Shown: positions 56,303 to 63,966 of the stretch, in pieces | How the letters are laid out: every line of letters begins with the position of its first letter | Position numbering within the stretch: position 1 is the first letter of the stretch | Assembly (NCBI GenBank): GCA_017622845.1 | Contig: JAGAQJ010000044.1 | Location: 46,929-110,928 of the forward strand | DNA length: 64,000 nt | Direction: 5' to 3' | Origin: Lachnospiraceae bacterium | Lineage (GTDB): Bacteria > Bacillota > Clostridia > Lachnospirales > Lachnospiraceae | Notes under the pieces: generated by a model | Databases searched by the model: none | Told to the model about the DNA's origin: nothing | Seen by the model: only the letters and a program-made list of their open reading frames with translations | Program-made: the position numbers and the translations under genes

Positions 56303-56527
56303 CTATTCCTCCTCTTCATTATCTGATTCTGATTCAAAGATTGCAGAAGCAAACTGGGCAAATGCGCTCTTTGGCGGGATTGCCAGCCCTTTGTTCACAT
56401 CTCCCAGAATAATCAGGGTATCACCCGGATTGATTCCGAAAACTTCACGAGCCTGTTTGGGTATTACGATTTGCCCTTTTTCTCCGACAGTAACAGTCCA
56501 GGCATATTTTCCTTTTGGTCCTTTCAT
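56303..56527 (-). CDS. AbrB/MazE-type DNA-binding protein
   Basis: 74 residues. The swapped-hairpin motif is T-V-G-E-K-G-Q-I-V-I-P-K-Q-A-R-E-V-F-G-I at about 13-32, followed by P-G-D-T-L. The C-terminal tail is acidic (E-S-E-S-D-N-E-E-E-E). ATG 56527 is chosen by AGGAAAGGA upstream; a longer frame starts at 56557. It precedes the acyltransferase gene and probably controls their shared promoter, where a 16-base palindrome covers the -10. The absence of a toxin partner argues against an antitoxin. Confidence 0.85.
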   Translation of the reverse strand: MKGPKGKYAWTVTVGEKGQIVIPKQAREVFGINPGDTLIILGDVNKGLAIPPKSAFAQFASAIFESESDNEEEE

Positions 56528-56587
56528 ACAACAGTTTCCTTTCCTGATATTTTCCAATCATGACTCTTAGGATGAAAAGTGTGATTT

Positions 56588-56625
56588 GTATAACAAATTA
56601 TACTTTTCATAATACTTGAAGTCAA
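56588..56625 (-). promoter_or_regulatory. promoter with palindromic operator for abrB-like operon
   Basis: On the minus strand: TTGACT (56625-56620), 17-base spacer, TATAAT (56602-56597). The palindrome GTATAACAAATTATAC (56588-56603) covers the -10 and is a candidate self-binding site. Confidence 0.7.
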
Positions 56626-56640
56626 TAGGCGTCAAATAAA

Positions 56641-56688
56641 AACTCCTTTGTTTTATGGCTTTATGATAAGGCATAAAACAAAGGAGTT
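56641..56688. terminator. bidirectional terminator
   Basis: Seventeen-base perfect stem (56641-56657 with 56672-56688), with a T run on the minus strand. It ends the small membrane-protein gene 56695-56961. Confidence 0.8.
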
Positions 56689-56694
56689 ATGTGG

Positions 56695-56961
56695 TTACAG
56701 ATTGCCGGGGTCTTCATCAGAGTGTTCTTCCTGTTCAGGGAAAAGCTCGGCAATCGTATGCTTGTTCTGCATACGGCCGATACAAAACAGCATAATCCAT
56801 GCCAGCAACGGCACGGCAATCATGCAAAGCAAAAGCGCCATGAAGCGGTTTCCGGATTCGCCGGAATCAGCTGTAAAAGCGGAAATGACAAATGCGATAA
56901 TCAATACGGCGATTGCAGCCAGAGCGATGACCGCAGCCGCCTGTTTTGGATTTTTCTTCAT
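56695..56961 (-). CDS. small two-helix membrane protein
   Basis: 88 residues from the internal ATG at 56961 (M-K-K-N-P-K-Q). The longer frame adds 67 residues with no ribosome site. Two hydrophobic helices, at about 9-28 and 43-62, are separated by a short polar loop (T-A-D-S-G-E-S-G-N-R). The acidic C-terminal tail is about 20 residues. No family recognised. AGAAAGGT lies about 14 bases upstream, a long spacing, so the start is not certain. Confidence 0.55.
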   Translation of the reverse strand: MKKNPKQAAAVIALAAIAVLIIAFVISAFTADSGESGNRFMALLLCMIAVPLLAWIMLFCIGRMQNKHTIAELFPEQEEHSDEDPGNL

Positions 56962-57213
56962 AATCAGATACCGGACCTTTCTAAAATATTTAATAAGCCA
57001 GATTATAGTAGAAAATGAAATAAAAATCAAGAGACATTCCCTTTGACTTTCCATGCAGTTTAGTATATACTGATACTGTCTGCATGATAGCGGATGCAGA
57101 TATGATATGCTGTGAATGACAACCATATCGGGGAAACAGTATGAAATATTCAGCGGCAGCAAATATCAGCGAAGCACATGAATGTGTGATAAAGATGAAA
57201 GGATGTAAATATC

Positions 57214-57729
57214 ATGGCAGAAAAAAAGACATTATTAGATCAGTGGAGAGGCATGGCCTATAATGAGCAGACAGACAAGAACACACTGCAGAAGCTTTGG
57301 ATTGACTACTTCCAGAAGGAAAAGGAAATTTACCAGCAGCTTTTAGTGAACCCTGATGAGGAAGTGAAGGGAACAGTGAAAGAGCTTGCAGAAAAATATA
57401 ATGTAGATATCATGACAATGACAGGCTTTCTTGACGGCATCAATGACAGCTTAAAGACAGCAAATCCGATTGAGGAGATGGACGAGGACACGGTTGTAAG
57501 CCTTGGATTTGACAAGGAGCTGCTCTACAAGAATATGGTGGCAGCAGAAGCAGACTGGCTGTATAATCTTGAGGAGTGGAATGCAATCTTTGATGAGGAC
57601 AAGAAGAAAGCGTTGTATAAAGAGCAGAAGTCCTCAACAACAATTGTTAAGGACACTAAGATTTATCCCAATGATCCATGTCCGTGCGGAAGCGGCAAGA
57701 AATACAAAAAGTGCTGCGGAAAAAATTAA
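57214..57729 (+). CDS. SEC-C motif protein
   Basis: 171 residues. The last 20 residues form a SEC-C zinc motif, [14 protein letters not shown], like the tail of SecA that binds zinc and SecB or ribosomes. The preceding ~145 residues are helical and charged, with no known domain (L-D-Q-W-R-G-M-A-Y, then [10 protein letters not shown]). It is probably an adaptor that binds protein or RNA; the exact role is not known. AAAGGATG precedes ATG 57214. It is upstream of the thrS unit but lies outside its T-box. Confidence 0.85.
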   Translation: MAEKKTLLDQWRGMAYNEQTDKNTLQKLWIDYFQKEKEIYQQLLVNPDEEVKGTVKELAEKYNVDIMTMTGFLDGINDSLKTANPIEEMDEDTVVSLGFDKELLYKNMVAAEADWLYNLEEWNAIFDEDKKKALYKEQKSSTTIVKDTKIYPNDPCPCGSGKKYKKCCGKN

Positions 57730-57745
57730 TTCCTGAAATTAACTC

Positions 57746-57774
57746 TTTACAACATCAATTTTTAGGAATATTAT
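57746..57774 (+). promoter_or_regulatory. promoter for the thrS T-box transcript
   Basis: TTTACA 57746-57751, 17-base spacer, TATTAT 57769-57774. Confidence 0.6.
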
Positions 57775-57799
57775 AAGATATATCATTATTCATGATGTT

Positions 57800-58060
57800 A
57801 ATACGATGACGAGAAGAGTAGGATATTGCAATGTATCAGAGAGGACTGCATGGTTGAACATTCATTCATCTGCCAATGCTGTGAGCAGTCTTACAGGAGA
57901 TATCTGAAAACTAACTCTGAGTGACCCCAATCCGGTCCGGTGATTCCGTTATAATCACGAGTGGTCTGCATAAGACGTGGAAGCGCAGCAGGCAAGCAGG
58001 GTGGAACCGCGTTGATACGTCCCATGCATTACATGACTTGTAGTGCATGGGATTTTTTTG
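57800..58060 (+). ncRNA. T-box leader, threonine specific
   Basis: The T-box core G-G-T-G-G-A-A-C-C-G-C-G lies near 58000-58011. It is followed by a terminator with stem 58021-58028 / 58044-58051 and seven T. Stem I is upstream, and its specifier region A-A-A-A-C-T-A-A-C at 57908-57916 offers ACT, a threonine codon, at 57911-57913. Uncharged tRNA-Thr would stabilise the antiterminator and allow expression of the two genes downstream, including thrS. The exact 5' boundary is approximate. Confidence 0.9.
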
Positions 58061-58206
58061 TTCTATAGGAAATACCGTGTTACTGCAAAGCGTGAAAGTG
58101 ATGATTCGTATAGAGCAAAAAGCCCTGCCGGGCAGAATGCGCAGACCGACGTTTTTCTCTTGATTGTACACTCATTTTAAAATTTATGGTAGAAGGAGAT
58201 GTGTAA

Positions 58207-58410
58207 ATGGAAGAAATCAAGACAAAATATGAAGCATATCTGTTACCGCTGCTATGCTTTGTGACAGGAGTCTTAATCGGCTTTCTGCTGTCACCTGTTA
58301 AAAGCGGAAAAATCACAGTGTTAAGCAACAATACCATCGGCTCTTATAACGGAAGCGGAAATAGTGCTGCCGATATGCTGGTGGGCGGACAGAAAACGGC
58401 AAATGGATGA
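58207..58410 (+). CDS. small single-helix membrane protein in the thrS transcript
   Basis: 67 residues with a good ribosome site (AAGGAGATG). One membrane helix at about 12-30 (L-L-P-L-L-C-F-V-T-G-V-L-I-G-F-L-L). A short basic turn and a Gly/Ser/Asn-rich tail follow. It sits between the T-box terminator and thrS, so it is expressed under threonine control. I recognise no family. Whether it has a link to threonine metabolism cannot be told. Confidence 0.65.
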   Translation: MEEIKTKYEAYLLPLLCFVTGVLIGFLLSPVKSGKITVLSNNTIGSYNGSGNSAADMLVGGQKTANG

Positions 58411-58451
58411 AGACACACAATAAAGGTTATCAATAAAGGAGAGAAGTTAAA

Positions 58452-60407
58452 ATGAAAGTTACATTAAAGGATGGCTCCGTAAAGGAGTATGGCGAGGCAA
58501 AATCAATTCTTGATATTGCATATGATATCAGTGAAGGACTTGGACGTGCAGCCTGTGCCGGGGAAGTAAACGGTAAGCTGGAGGATTTGAGAACAATCAT
58601 TCAAGAAGACTGTGAGCTGAATATTATCACAGCAACAGACCCTAAAGCGCTTTATGTGATTCGGCATACGGCGTCACATGTGCTTGCAGAGGCCGTAAAG
58701 CGGCTTTTCCCCAATGCGAAAGTGACTATAGGACCAGCAATTGAAGATGGCTTTTACTATGATTTTGATTCAGAGCCGTTTTCAAGAGAGGACTTGGACA
58801 AGATTGAAGCTGAGATGAAGAAAATCATCAAGGAAGGTCATGAAATCACACGTTTTACACTGCCAAGAGCAGATGCAGTCAAGTTCATGGAGGAGAAAGG
58901 CGAACCATACAAGGTAGAATTGATTCAGGATTTGCCCGAGGATGCAGAGATTAGCTTTTATGACCAGGGCGGTTTTGTTGACTTGTGTGCAGGTCCTCAT
59001 CTTATGAGCACAAAGGGCGTGAAGGCGTTTAAGCTTACATCTTCCTCAATGGCATACTGGAGAGGAGATTCCAATAAGGCACGCCTGCAGCGTATTTATG
59101 GAACAGCCTACAACAAAAAGGAAGAACTTGCAGCGCATTTAGAGCGCATGGAGGATGCGAAACGCCGCGACCACAACAAACTGGGACGTGAGATGGAGCT
59201 GTTTACGACAGTCGATGTAATCGGACAGGGACTTCCTTTGTTTACGCCGAAGGGAACGAAAATGATTATGAAGCTCCAAAGATGGATAGAGGATTTGGAG
59301 GACAATGAGTGGGGCTATGTCAGAACCAGAACACCACTGATGGCAAAGTCTGATTTGTACAAGATTTCAGGCCATTGGGATCATTATAAAGACGGCATGT
59401 TTATACTTGGTGATGAAGAAACGGATAAGGAAGTGTTTGCGTTAAGGCCGATGACATGTCCGTTCCAGTATTACGTTTACAAAAATACACAGAAATCATA
59501 CCGCGACCTTCCTTACCGAATGAGTGAGACTTCAACGATTTTTCGGGCTGAGGACTCAGGAGAGATGCATGGACTGACACGTGTACGCCAGTTTACAATC
59601 ACAGAAGGACATCTGGTAATCCGTCCGGATCAGGCTGAGGAAGAGCTAAAAGGCTGTCTTGACCTTGCATACTATGTACTTAAGACCCTTGGACTTGAAA
59701 ATGATGTTACTTACAGACTTTCCAAGTGGGATCCTGCAAACAAGACAAAGTATCTGGGAGATGACAATTACTGGAACAGCACACAAGATGCACTCCGCGA
59801 GGTATTAAGGGAAAAGAACGTTTCCTTTGTGGAAGCGGAAGGCGAGGCTGCTTTCTACGGACCTAAGATTGACATTCAGGCGAAAAATGTGTACGGTAAA
59901 GAAGATACCATGGTTACGATTCAGCTGGATTGTGCGATAGCTGAAAACTTCGATATGTACTATATCGACCAGAATGGTGACAAAGTCCGCCCTTATATCA
60001 TTCACAGAACCTCAATGGGCTGCTATGAGCGTACACTTGCATGGTTGATTGAAAAATATGCAGGCAAATTCCCGACATGGCTTTGCCCGGAACAGGTGCG
60101 TGTGCTCCCGATTTCTGATAAATATGAGGAGTATGCACAGGAGGTCTGCAAGGAGCTTAAGAAGGCTGGCGTTGATGCTACAGTCGACAGCCGTTCGGAA
60201 AAAATCGGCTTTAAGATTCGTGAAGCGAGACTCGACAAACTGCCGTATATGCTTGTGGTAGGTCAGCAGGAGGAAGCAGATCATACAGTTTCTGTCAGAA
60301 GCCGTTTTGCAGGTGATGAGGGTGTTAAGTCACTGGATAGCTTTATTGCAGATATCACGGAAGAAATTAAAAATAAAACAATCCGTGAGGAAGTCCAGGC
60401 ACAATAG
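58452..60407 (+). CDS. thrS: threonyl-tRNA synthetase
   Basis: 651 residues, normal for bacteria. Domains in order: TGS (1-60), the editing SAD domain (about 70-220, with H-T-A-S-H-V-L-A and G-G-F-V-D-L-C-A-G-P-H), class II catalytic core (about 240-535), and HGTP anticodon-binding domain (540-650). Within the core, R-P-M-T-C-P-F-Q holds the zinc Cys, F-R-A-E-D-S-G is motif 2, and H-R-T-S-M-G-C-Y-E-R is motif 3. The enzyme charges tRNA-Thr and clears mischarged serine. AAAGGAGA precedes ATG 58452. Regulated by the T-box, 41 bases after the small membrane-protein gene. Confidence 0.97.
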   Translation: MKVTLKDGSVKEYGEAKSILDIAYDISEGLGRAACAGEVNGKLEDLRTIIQEDCELNIITATDPKALYVIRHTASHVLAEAVKRLFPNAKVTIGPAIEDGFYYDFDSEPFSREDLDKIEAEMKKIIKEGHEITRFTLPRADAVKFMEEKGEPYKVELIQDLPEDAEISFYDQGGFVDLCAGPHLMSTKGVKAFKLTSSSMAYWRGDSNKARLQRIYGTAYNKKEELAAHLERMEDAKRRDHNKLGREMELFTTVDVIGQGLPLFTPKGTKMIMKLQRWIEDLEDNEWGYVRTRTPLMAKSDLYKISGHWDHYKDGMFILGDEETDKEVFALRPMTCPFQYYVYKNTQKSYRDLPYRMSETSTIFRAEDSGEMHGLTRVRQFTITEGHLVIRPDQAEEELKGCLDLAYYVLKTLGLENDVTYRLSKWDPANKTKYLGDDNYWNSTQDALREVLREKNVSFVEAEGEAAFYGPKIDIQAKNVYGKEDTMVTIQLDCAIAENFDMYYIDQNGDKVRPYIIHRTSMGCYERTLAWLIEKYAGKFPTWLCPEQVRVLPISDKYEEYAQEVCKELKKAGVDATVDSRSEKIGFKIREARLDKLPYMLVVGQQEEADHTVSVRSRFAGDEGVKSLDSFIADITEEIKNKTIREEVQAQ

Positions 60408-60555
60408 GCTGCCGCTGATAAAAATTTGTGAAAATTTAATTGGCAGGTATAAAAACAAAAACATGTGAAAAAGGAATAGCACCGGTCAAGGATAGGCATA
60501 CTAACCATAAGTTCATGATTTGAACTGAATTTGTGTTGATTATAAGGAGGTAAGT

Positions 60556-60870
60556 ATGACTGATTTAACCTGTGGCGTAGCAAGCTGTACCTACAACAAA
60601 GAACATTACTGCTGTAAGGGCGACATCATGGTAGGCGGAAAGCATGCCTGTGCCTGTGATGACACCTGCTGTGAAAGCTTCCATAAGAGAAGCGGAGACA
60701 GCTTTACCAGTGCAGTTTCCCATCCAAGCCAGACAATCAGTATTGACTGCGAAGCAGTAAAGTGCATTCACAATGTAGATTACCGCTGTAAGGCAGAGCA
60801 TGTTGATATCAAGGGCGGCGATGCAGGTACAAGCCGTGAAACGCTTTGTGCTACATTCAAAGAAAAATAA
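60556..60870 (+). CDS. DUF1540 protein with two cysteine-rich repeats
   Basis: 104 residues holding two DUF1540 units. Unit one: C-G-V-A-S-C-T-Y-N-K-E-H-Y-C, ending T-C-C-E-S-F. Unit two: C-E-A-V-K-C-I-H-N-V-D-Y-R-C, ending T-L-C-A-T-F. The four to five Cys per unit should bind zinc or another metal. The family is common in spore-forming and related Clostridia; function unknown. AAGGAGG precedes the start, and a clear terminator ends the gene. Confidence 0.88.
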   Translation: MTDLTCGVASCTYNKEHYCCKGDIMVGGKHACACDDTCCESFHKRSGDSFTSAVSHPSQTISIDCEAVKCIHNVDYRCKAEHVDIKGGDAGTSRETLCATFKEK

Positions 60871-60888
60871 TGCTTTTTCAGATAGCGG

Positions 60889-60914
60889 ACGCAGACCAGA
60901 TGGTCTGCGTTTTT
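60889..60914 (+). terminator. DUF1540 gene terminator
   Basis: Nine-base perfect stem (60889-60897 with 60902-60910), loop AGAT, then TTTT. Confidence 0.85.
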
Positions 60915-61085
60915 GCGTCCTTTATTGCCATGGATAAAGAAAGCCCTGCCTTCTTTGAGGTATCCGGCCAGCATGCGGTTAATATGGCGTTTAGAGCATC
61001 CAAGGATGAGGGCGGCCCTGTCCTTATTACCATCCGGGTGCTCTGCCAGAGATTTAATCACTTCGTATTTTTTCTGTTCATTCAT
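60915..61085 (-). pseudogene. N-terminal remnant of an ISNCY-like transposase
   Basis: From ATG 61085 (AGAAAGG upstream) it reads M-N-E-Q-K-K-Y-E-V-I-K-S-L. A helix-turn-helix, A-A-L-I-L-G-C-S-K-R-H-I-N-R-M, follows, then F-F-I-H-G-N-K-G-R-K. This matches the start of ISNCY/IS1202-type transposases, whose catalytic part is absent here. Beyond residue ~57 the frame only reads through the neighbouring terminator. A dead fragment of an insertion sequence is the best reading; a small free-standing regulator is the alternative. Confidence 0.55.
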
Positions 61086-61231
61086 TGTAAGTATTACCTT
61101 TCTGATGATGATTTCCTCCAATCTGAATATAGATAGAGGATATTTTACCACATCTGGGACATTTTCATATGTGGTATACTGAGACATTATCATAAATGGC
61201 TTATAGTTTAAAAAGATAACGCAAAAAGTTC

Positions 61232-61260
61232 TTGACAGAAAAAAAACAGTGTGTTAAAGT
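61232..61260 (+). promoter_or_regulatory. promoter of the infC operon
   Basis: TTGACA 61232-61237, 17-base spacer, TAAAGT 61255-61260. Confidence 0.8.
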
Positions 61261-61264
61261 ATCA

Positions 61265-61435
61265 TTGTTTGAAGCAATTCAGGCATGTTCAGGAAAGCAG
61301 AGTATCCACTCTCACCCTGCGGCAATTGCGCTTGCAGGCGTTAATAGTTTTTTAACGAGTCCGTTCACTGTTGCTGTGAGAGGATTGCGAGTTATGAAAT
61401 GAAGTGGATAATTTTGCGGTTATCCATTTTTTTAT
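61265..61435 (+). ncRNA. L20-type attenuator leader of infC-rpmI-rplT
   Basis: A 280-base untranslated region precedes infC. A terminator hairpin sits at 61404-61427, followed by seven T. Its left arm, G-A-A-G-T-G-G-A-T-A, can instead pair with T-A-T-C-C-A-C-T-C near 61297-61306, which is the expected antiterminator switch. In relatives, free ribosomal protein L20 binds such leaders and favours termination. Confidence 0.75.
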
Positions 61436-61539
61436 GCACACGAGTCTGCAGGGAAATCGGCAGCAAAGATGCACGGATTCGATGCGGCAAGTATGTATTT
61501 TATATTTTCTTATGATTCAATTTATGGAGGTGTAAGGTT

Positions 61540-62046
61540 ATTAGCGATTTAATGATTAACGAACAAATTAGAGACAGAGAGGTACGTGTAATTGGCGAGA
61601 ACGGAGAACAGCTTGGAATTATGTCTTCAAGAGATGCCATGAAGCTCGCAGAGGAGGCAGGTGTTGATCTTGTTAAGATAGCTCCGACAGCAAAACCGCC
61701 TGTGTGCAAAATTGTCGATTATGGTAAGTTCAAATATGAACAGACAAGAAAAGAGAAGGAAGCAAAGAAAAAGCAGAAGGTAATTGACGTAAAAGAGATT
61801 CGTTTATCTCCCAATATTGACACTAATGACTTGAACACTAAGATAAATGCTGCCCGCAAATTCCTTGCAAAAGGCGACAAGGTAAAGGTGACATTGCGTT
61901 TTAGAGGCAGGGAAATGGCTCATATGCAAAGCAGTAAACATATTCTTGTGGATTTTGGCGAGAGTTTAAGTGATGTAGCAGTCGTTGAGAAGGAGCCAAA
62001 GGTTGAGGGCAGAAGCATGACAATGTTTTTAGCTGAAAAACGATAA
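61540..62046 (+). CDS. infC: translation initiation factor IF-3, AUU start
   Basis: 168 residues from ATT 61540, which lies nine bases after GGAGG (61526-61530). The first in-frame ATG (61552) is 21 bases after that site, too far. IF-3 genes in many bacteria use AUU, and IF-3 itself rejects it, giving feedback control. The N-domain (I-N-E-Q-I-R-D-R-E-V-R-V-I) has Y-G-K-F-K-Y-E-Q. A Lys-rich linker leads to the C-domain (K-E-I-R-L-S-P-N-I, R-F-R-G-R-E-M). It binds the 30S subunit and checks the start codon and initiator tRNA. Confidence 0.95.
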   Translation: MSDLMINEQIRDREVRVIGENGEQLGIMSSRDAMKLAEEAGVDLVKIAPTAKPPVCKIVDYGKFKYEQTRKEKEAKKKQKVIDVKEIRLSPNIDTNDLNTKINAARKFLAKGDKVKVTLRFRGREMAHMQSSKHILVDFGESLSDVAVVEKEPKVEGRSMTMFLAEKR

Positions 62047-62151
62047 GCGTTCATGTGAACAGCTTAGGTCAGTTAAAAGATAGAAGCAGTGCAGTTATAA
62101 GTGATTCAAATGACTGCAAAGTATTATTATGAAGTTTAGGAGGAATTAGTT

Positions 62152-62349
62152 ATGCCAAAAATGAAAACCAGCAGAGCGGCTGCAAAGCGCTTTAAAGTAA
62201 CAGGGTCAGGTAAGTTAAAGAGAGCAAAAGCTTATAAGAGCCATATCTTAACAAAGAAAACAACAAAGAGAAAGAGAAATCTTAGAAAGGCTGCTATCAC
62301 GGATGCAACCAATGTTAAGAATATGAAGAAGATTTTACCGTATTTATAA
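62152..62349 (+). CDS. rpmI: 50S ribosomal protein L35
   Basis: 65 residues, very basic. Family pattern [13 protein letters not shown] at the start, then G-S-G-K-L-K-R. TAGGAGGA before ATG 62152. Middle gene of infC-rpmI-rplT. Confidence 0.97.
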   Translation: MPKMKTSRAAAKRFKVTGSGKLKRAKAYKSHILTKKTTKRKRNLRKAAITDATNVKNMKKILPYL

Positions 62350-62395
62350 GAGCTTATAAAATGGTAAACGATGATTTGTTAGGAGGATTTATAAA

Positions 62396-62752
62396 ATGGC
62401 AAGAATTAAAGGCGGTTTAAACGCAAAGAAAAAACATAATAGAACATTAAAGCTTGCAAAAGGCTACAGAGGAGCAAGATCAAAACAGTATAGAGTGGCA
62501 AAGCAGTCTGTTATGAGGGCATTGGCTTCTTCTTATGTAGGAAGAAAAGAGAGAAAGCGTCAGTTCAGACAGCTTTGGATTGCACGTATTAATGCAGCAG
62601 CCAGAATGAATGGTTTATCATACAGCAAAATGATGCATGGGTTAAAGGTTGCAGGCGTTGACATTAACAGAAAGATGCTCGCTGAGATGGCAGTGAATGA
62701 TGCAGAAGGTTTCAAGACACTGGCAGAGCTTGCCAAGAAAAGCATCGCATAA
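62396..62752 (+). CDS. rplT: 50S ribosomal protein L20
   Basis: 118 residues, basic. Motif [12 protein letters not shown], then [13 protein letters not shown]. It binds 23S rRNA early in assembly and probably represses its own operon through the leader at 61265-61435. TTAGGAGG before the start. Confidence 0.97.
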   Translation: MARIKGGLNAKKKHNRTLKLAKGYRGARSKQYRVAKQSVMRALASSYVGRKERKRQFRQLWIARINAAARMNGLSYSKMMHGLKVAGVDINRKMLAEMAVNDAEGFKTLAELAKKSIA

Positions 62753-62782
62753 CAGAAAACAAATATAGTATCAAAATGTTAC

Positions 62783-62829
62783 GAAGAGGTTACTGCTGTG
62801 AAAGCATTTTACGGCAATAACTTCTTTTT
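62783..62829 (+). terminator. probable terminator after rplT
   Basis: Imperfect 12-13 base stem (62783-62797 with 62813-62824), then five T. Confidence 0.5.
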
Positions 62830-62830
62830 A

Positions 62831-62873
62831 TGTGCAGACTCATGGATAAGAAATATGCCGTTAAAGCGGCACA
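62831..62873 (+). repeat. dispersed repeat B, second copy
   Basis: See 51241-51283. Here the core T-G-C-C-G-T-T-A-A-A-G-C-G-G-C-A forms a five-base hairpin. Confidence 0.5.
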
Positions 62874-62905
62874 TTCCCCTATTGATTGCGGAGGAGAAAT
62901 AAAAT

Positions 62906-63451
62906 ATGGAACTTGTGAAGGGAAGACCGGCTGATGAGAGCGGCAGGCTGAAGAAAGAGATAGAAACCTATAACCTGCTTGACTCATTGGAGATAGAGTA
63001 TGAGCGTGTAGATCATGAGGCGCTGAATACGATGGAAGCATGTGAGGAGGTGGACAGGATGCTGCGGGCTGTCATCTGTAAAAATCTTTTTCTGTGTAAC
63101 AGGCAAAAGACGAAATTTTATCTGTTGCTGATGCCGGGAGATAAAACATTTAAGACAAAAGAGCTGTCATCACAGATAAACAGTGCCAGATTATCGTTTG
63201 CCTCGCCGGAAGATATGGGGAAGCTGCTAAACCTTACACCTGGGTCTGTTACCATTATGGGGCTGATGTATGATAAGGAAAATAAGGTGCAGCTTCTTGT
63301 AGATGAAGATGTATTGAAAAGTGAGTATTTCGGATGCCACCCATGCATCAATACTTCCAGCATAAAGTTAAAAACGAAAGATGTGTTTGAGAAATTTATT
63401 AATGAAGTTCATCATGAGATGATCAGCGTACATTTGACAGGAGAGGCATAG
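62906..63451 (+). CDS. YbaK/ProX-type aminoacyl-tRNA editing protein
   Basis: 181 residues. The YbaK/EbsC fold is shown by Y-E-R-V-D-H-E-A near residue 32, V-I-C-K-N-L-F-L-C-N near 56 with the substrate-binding Lys, and L-T-P-G-S-V-T near the middle. The closing C-H-P-C-I-N-T segment is typical of PrdX/ProX proteins. These free-standing enzymes remove alanine wrongly attached to tRNA-Pro. GGAGGA precedes ATG 62906. It stands alone between the ribosomal protein genes and the rRNA operon. Confidence 0.85.
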   Translation: MELVKGRPADESGRLKKEIETYNLLDSLEIEYERVDHEALNTMEACEEVDRMLRAVICKNLFLCNRQKTKFYLLLMPGDKTFKTKELSSQINSARLSFASPEDMGKLLNLTPGSVTIMGLMYDKENKVQLLVDEDVLKSEYFGCHPCINTSSIKLKTKDVFEKFINEVHHEMISVHLTGEA

Positions 63452-63530
63452 CATTCATTATTCCTGCGTCCGGATTGCATAAGCTGTCTGTATAGATATA
63501 CTGCATTTTTGATTCGCTCAACGATATACC

Positions 63531-63573
63531 GCCCTTCGTTCCGACTAAAATAACCCATAAGGCTGAACTGCTA
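63531..63573 (+). repeat. dispersed repeat A, full copy
   Basis: 38 of 43 bases identical to 25371-25413. It lies about 30 bases before the first rRNA promoter. Confidence 0.75.
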
Positions 63574-63602
63574 CAAGATTTGTAAAAAAATGAAAAATAT
63601 TG

Positions 63603-63631
63603 TTGACAACAGTGAGATGTAGTGCTAAGAT
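63603..63631 (+). promoter_or_regulatory. rRNA promoter P1
   Basis: TTGACA 63603-63608, 17-base spacer, TAAGAT 63626-63631, about 335 bases before 16S rRNA. Confidence 0.75.
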
Positions 63632-63726
63632 AGTAAACGTCGCTGAGGTGAATGAAAAATTTATCAGAGGACATATACATTTTAGAAAATTGAAAAACAA
63701 AAAAATAGAATTTCTAAAAAAAGAGC

Positions 63727-63756
63727 TTGACAGAATGCGACAGATTATGATAACCT
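63727..63756 (+). promoter_or_regulatory. possible rRNA promoter P2
   Basis: TTGACA 63727-63732. The -10 is unclear: TATGAT is too close (13-base spacer) and TAACCT (18-base spacer) is poor. Between here and 63966 is the untranslated rRNA leader, with a T-T-C-T-T/A-A-G-A-A hairpin near 63845-63870 and no gene. Confidence 0.4.
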
Positions 63757-63966
63757 ATTAAAGCTGTCGCAAACAAAACAAGCGGACAGAAACAGAACCT
63801 TGACAAATAAACAGTAATGCAACCCTGAAAATTCTAACGAGAGTTCTTCTTATAAAAGAAGGGCAAAAGAATTGTTCAGAGAACAAAAACCTTTAAAAGT
63901 AAACAATGCGATGAAAATCGCATACGGATGATTAGCCAGTTTAACTGGTGCAAGAATCAGACACTT

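Noticed and set aside
57911-58337. Minus-strand open frames across the T-box and small ORF
   Set aside because: They are shadows of the structured leader and of the 67-residue gene.
63800-63805. Third TTGACA in the rRNA leader
   Set aside because: No acceptable -10 lies 16-18 bases downstream.
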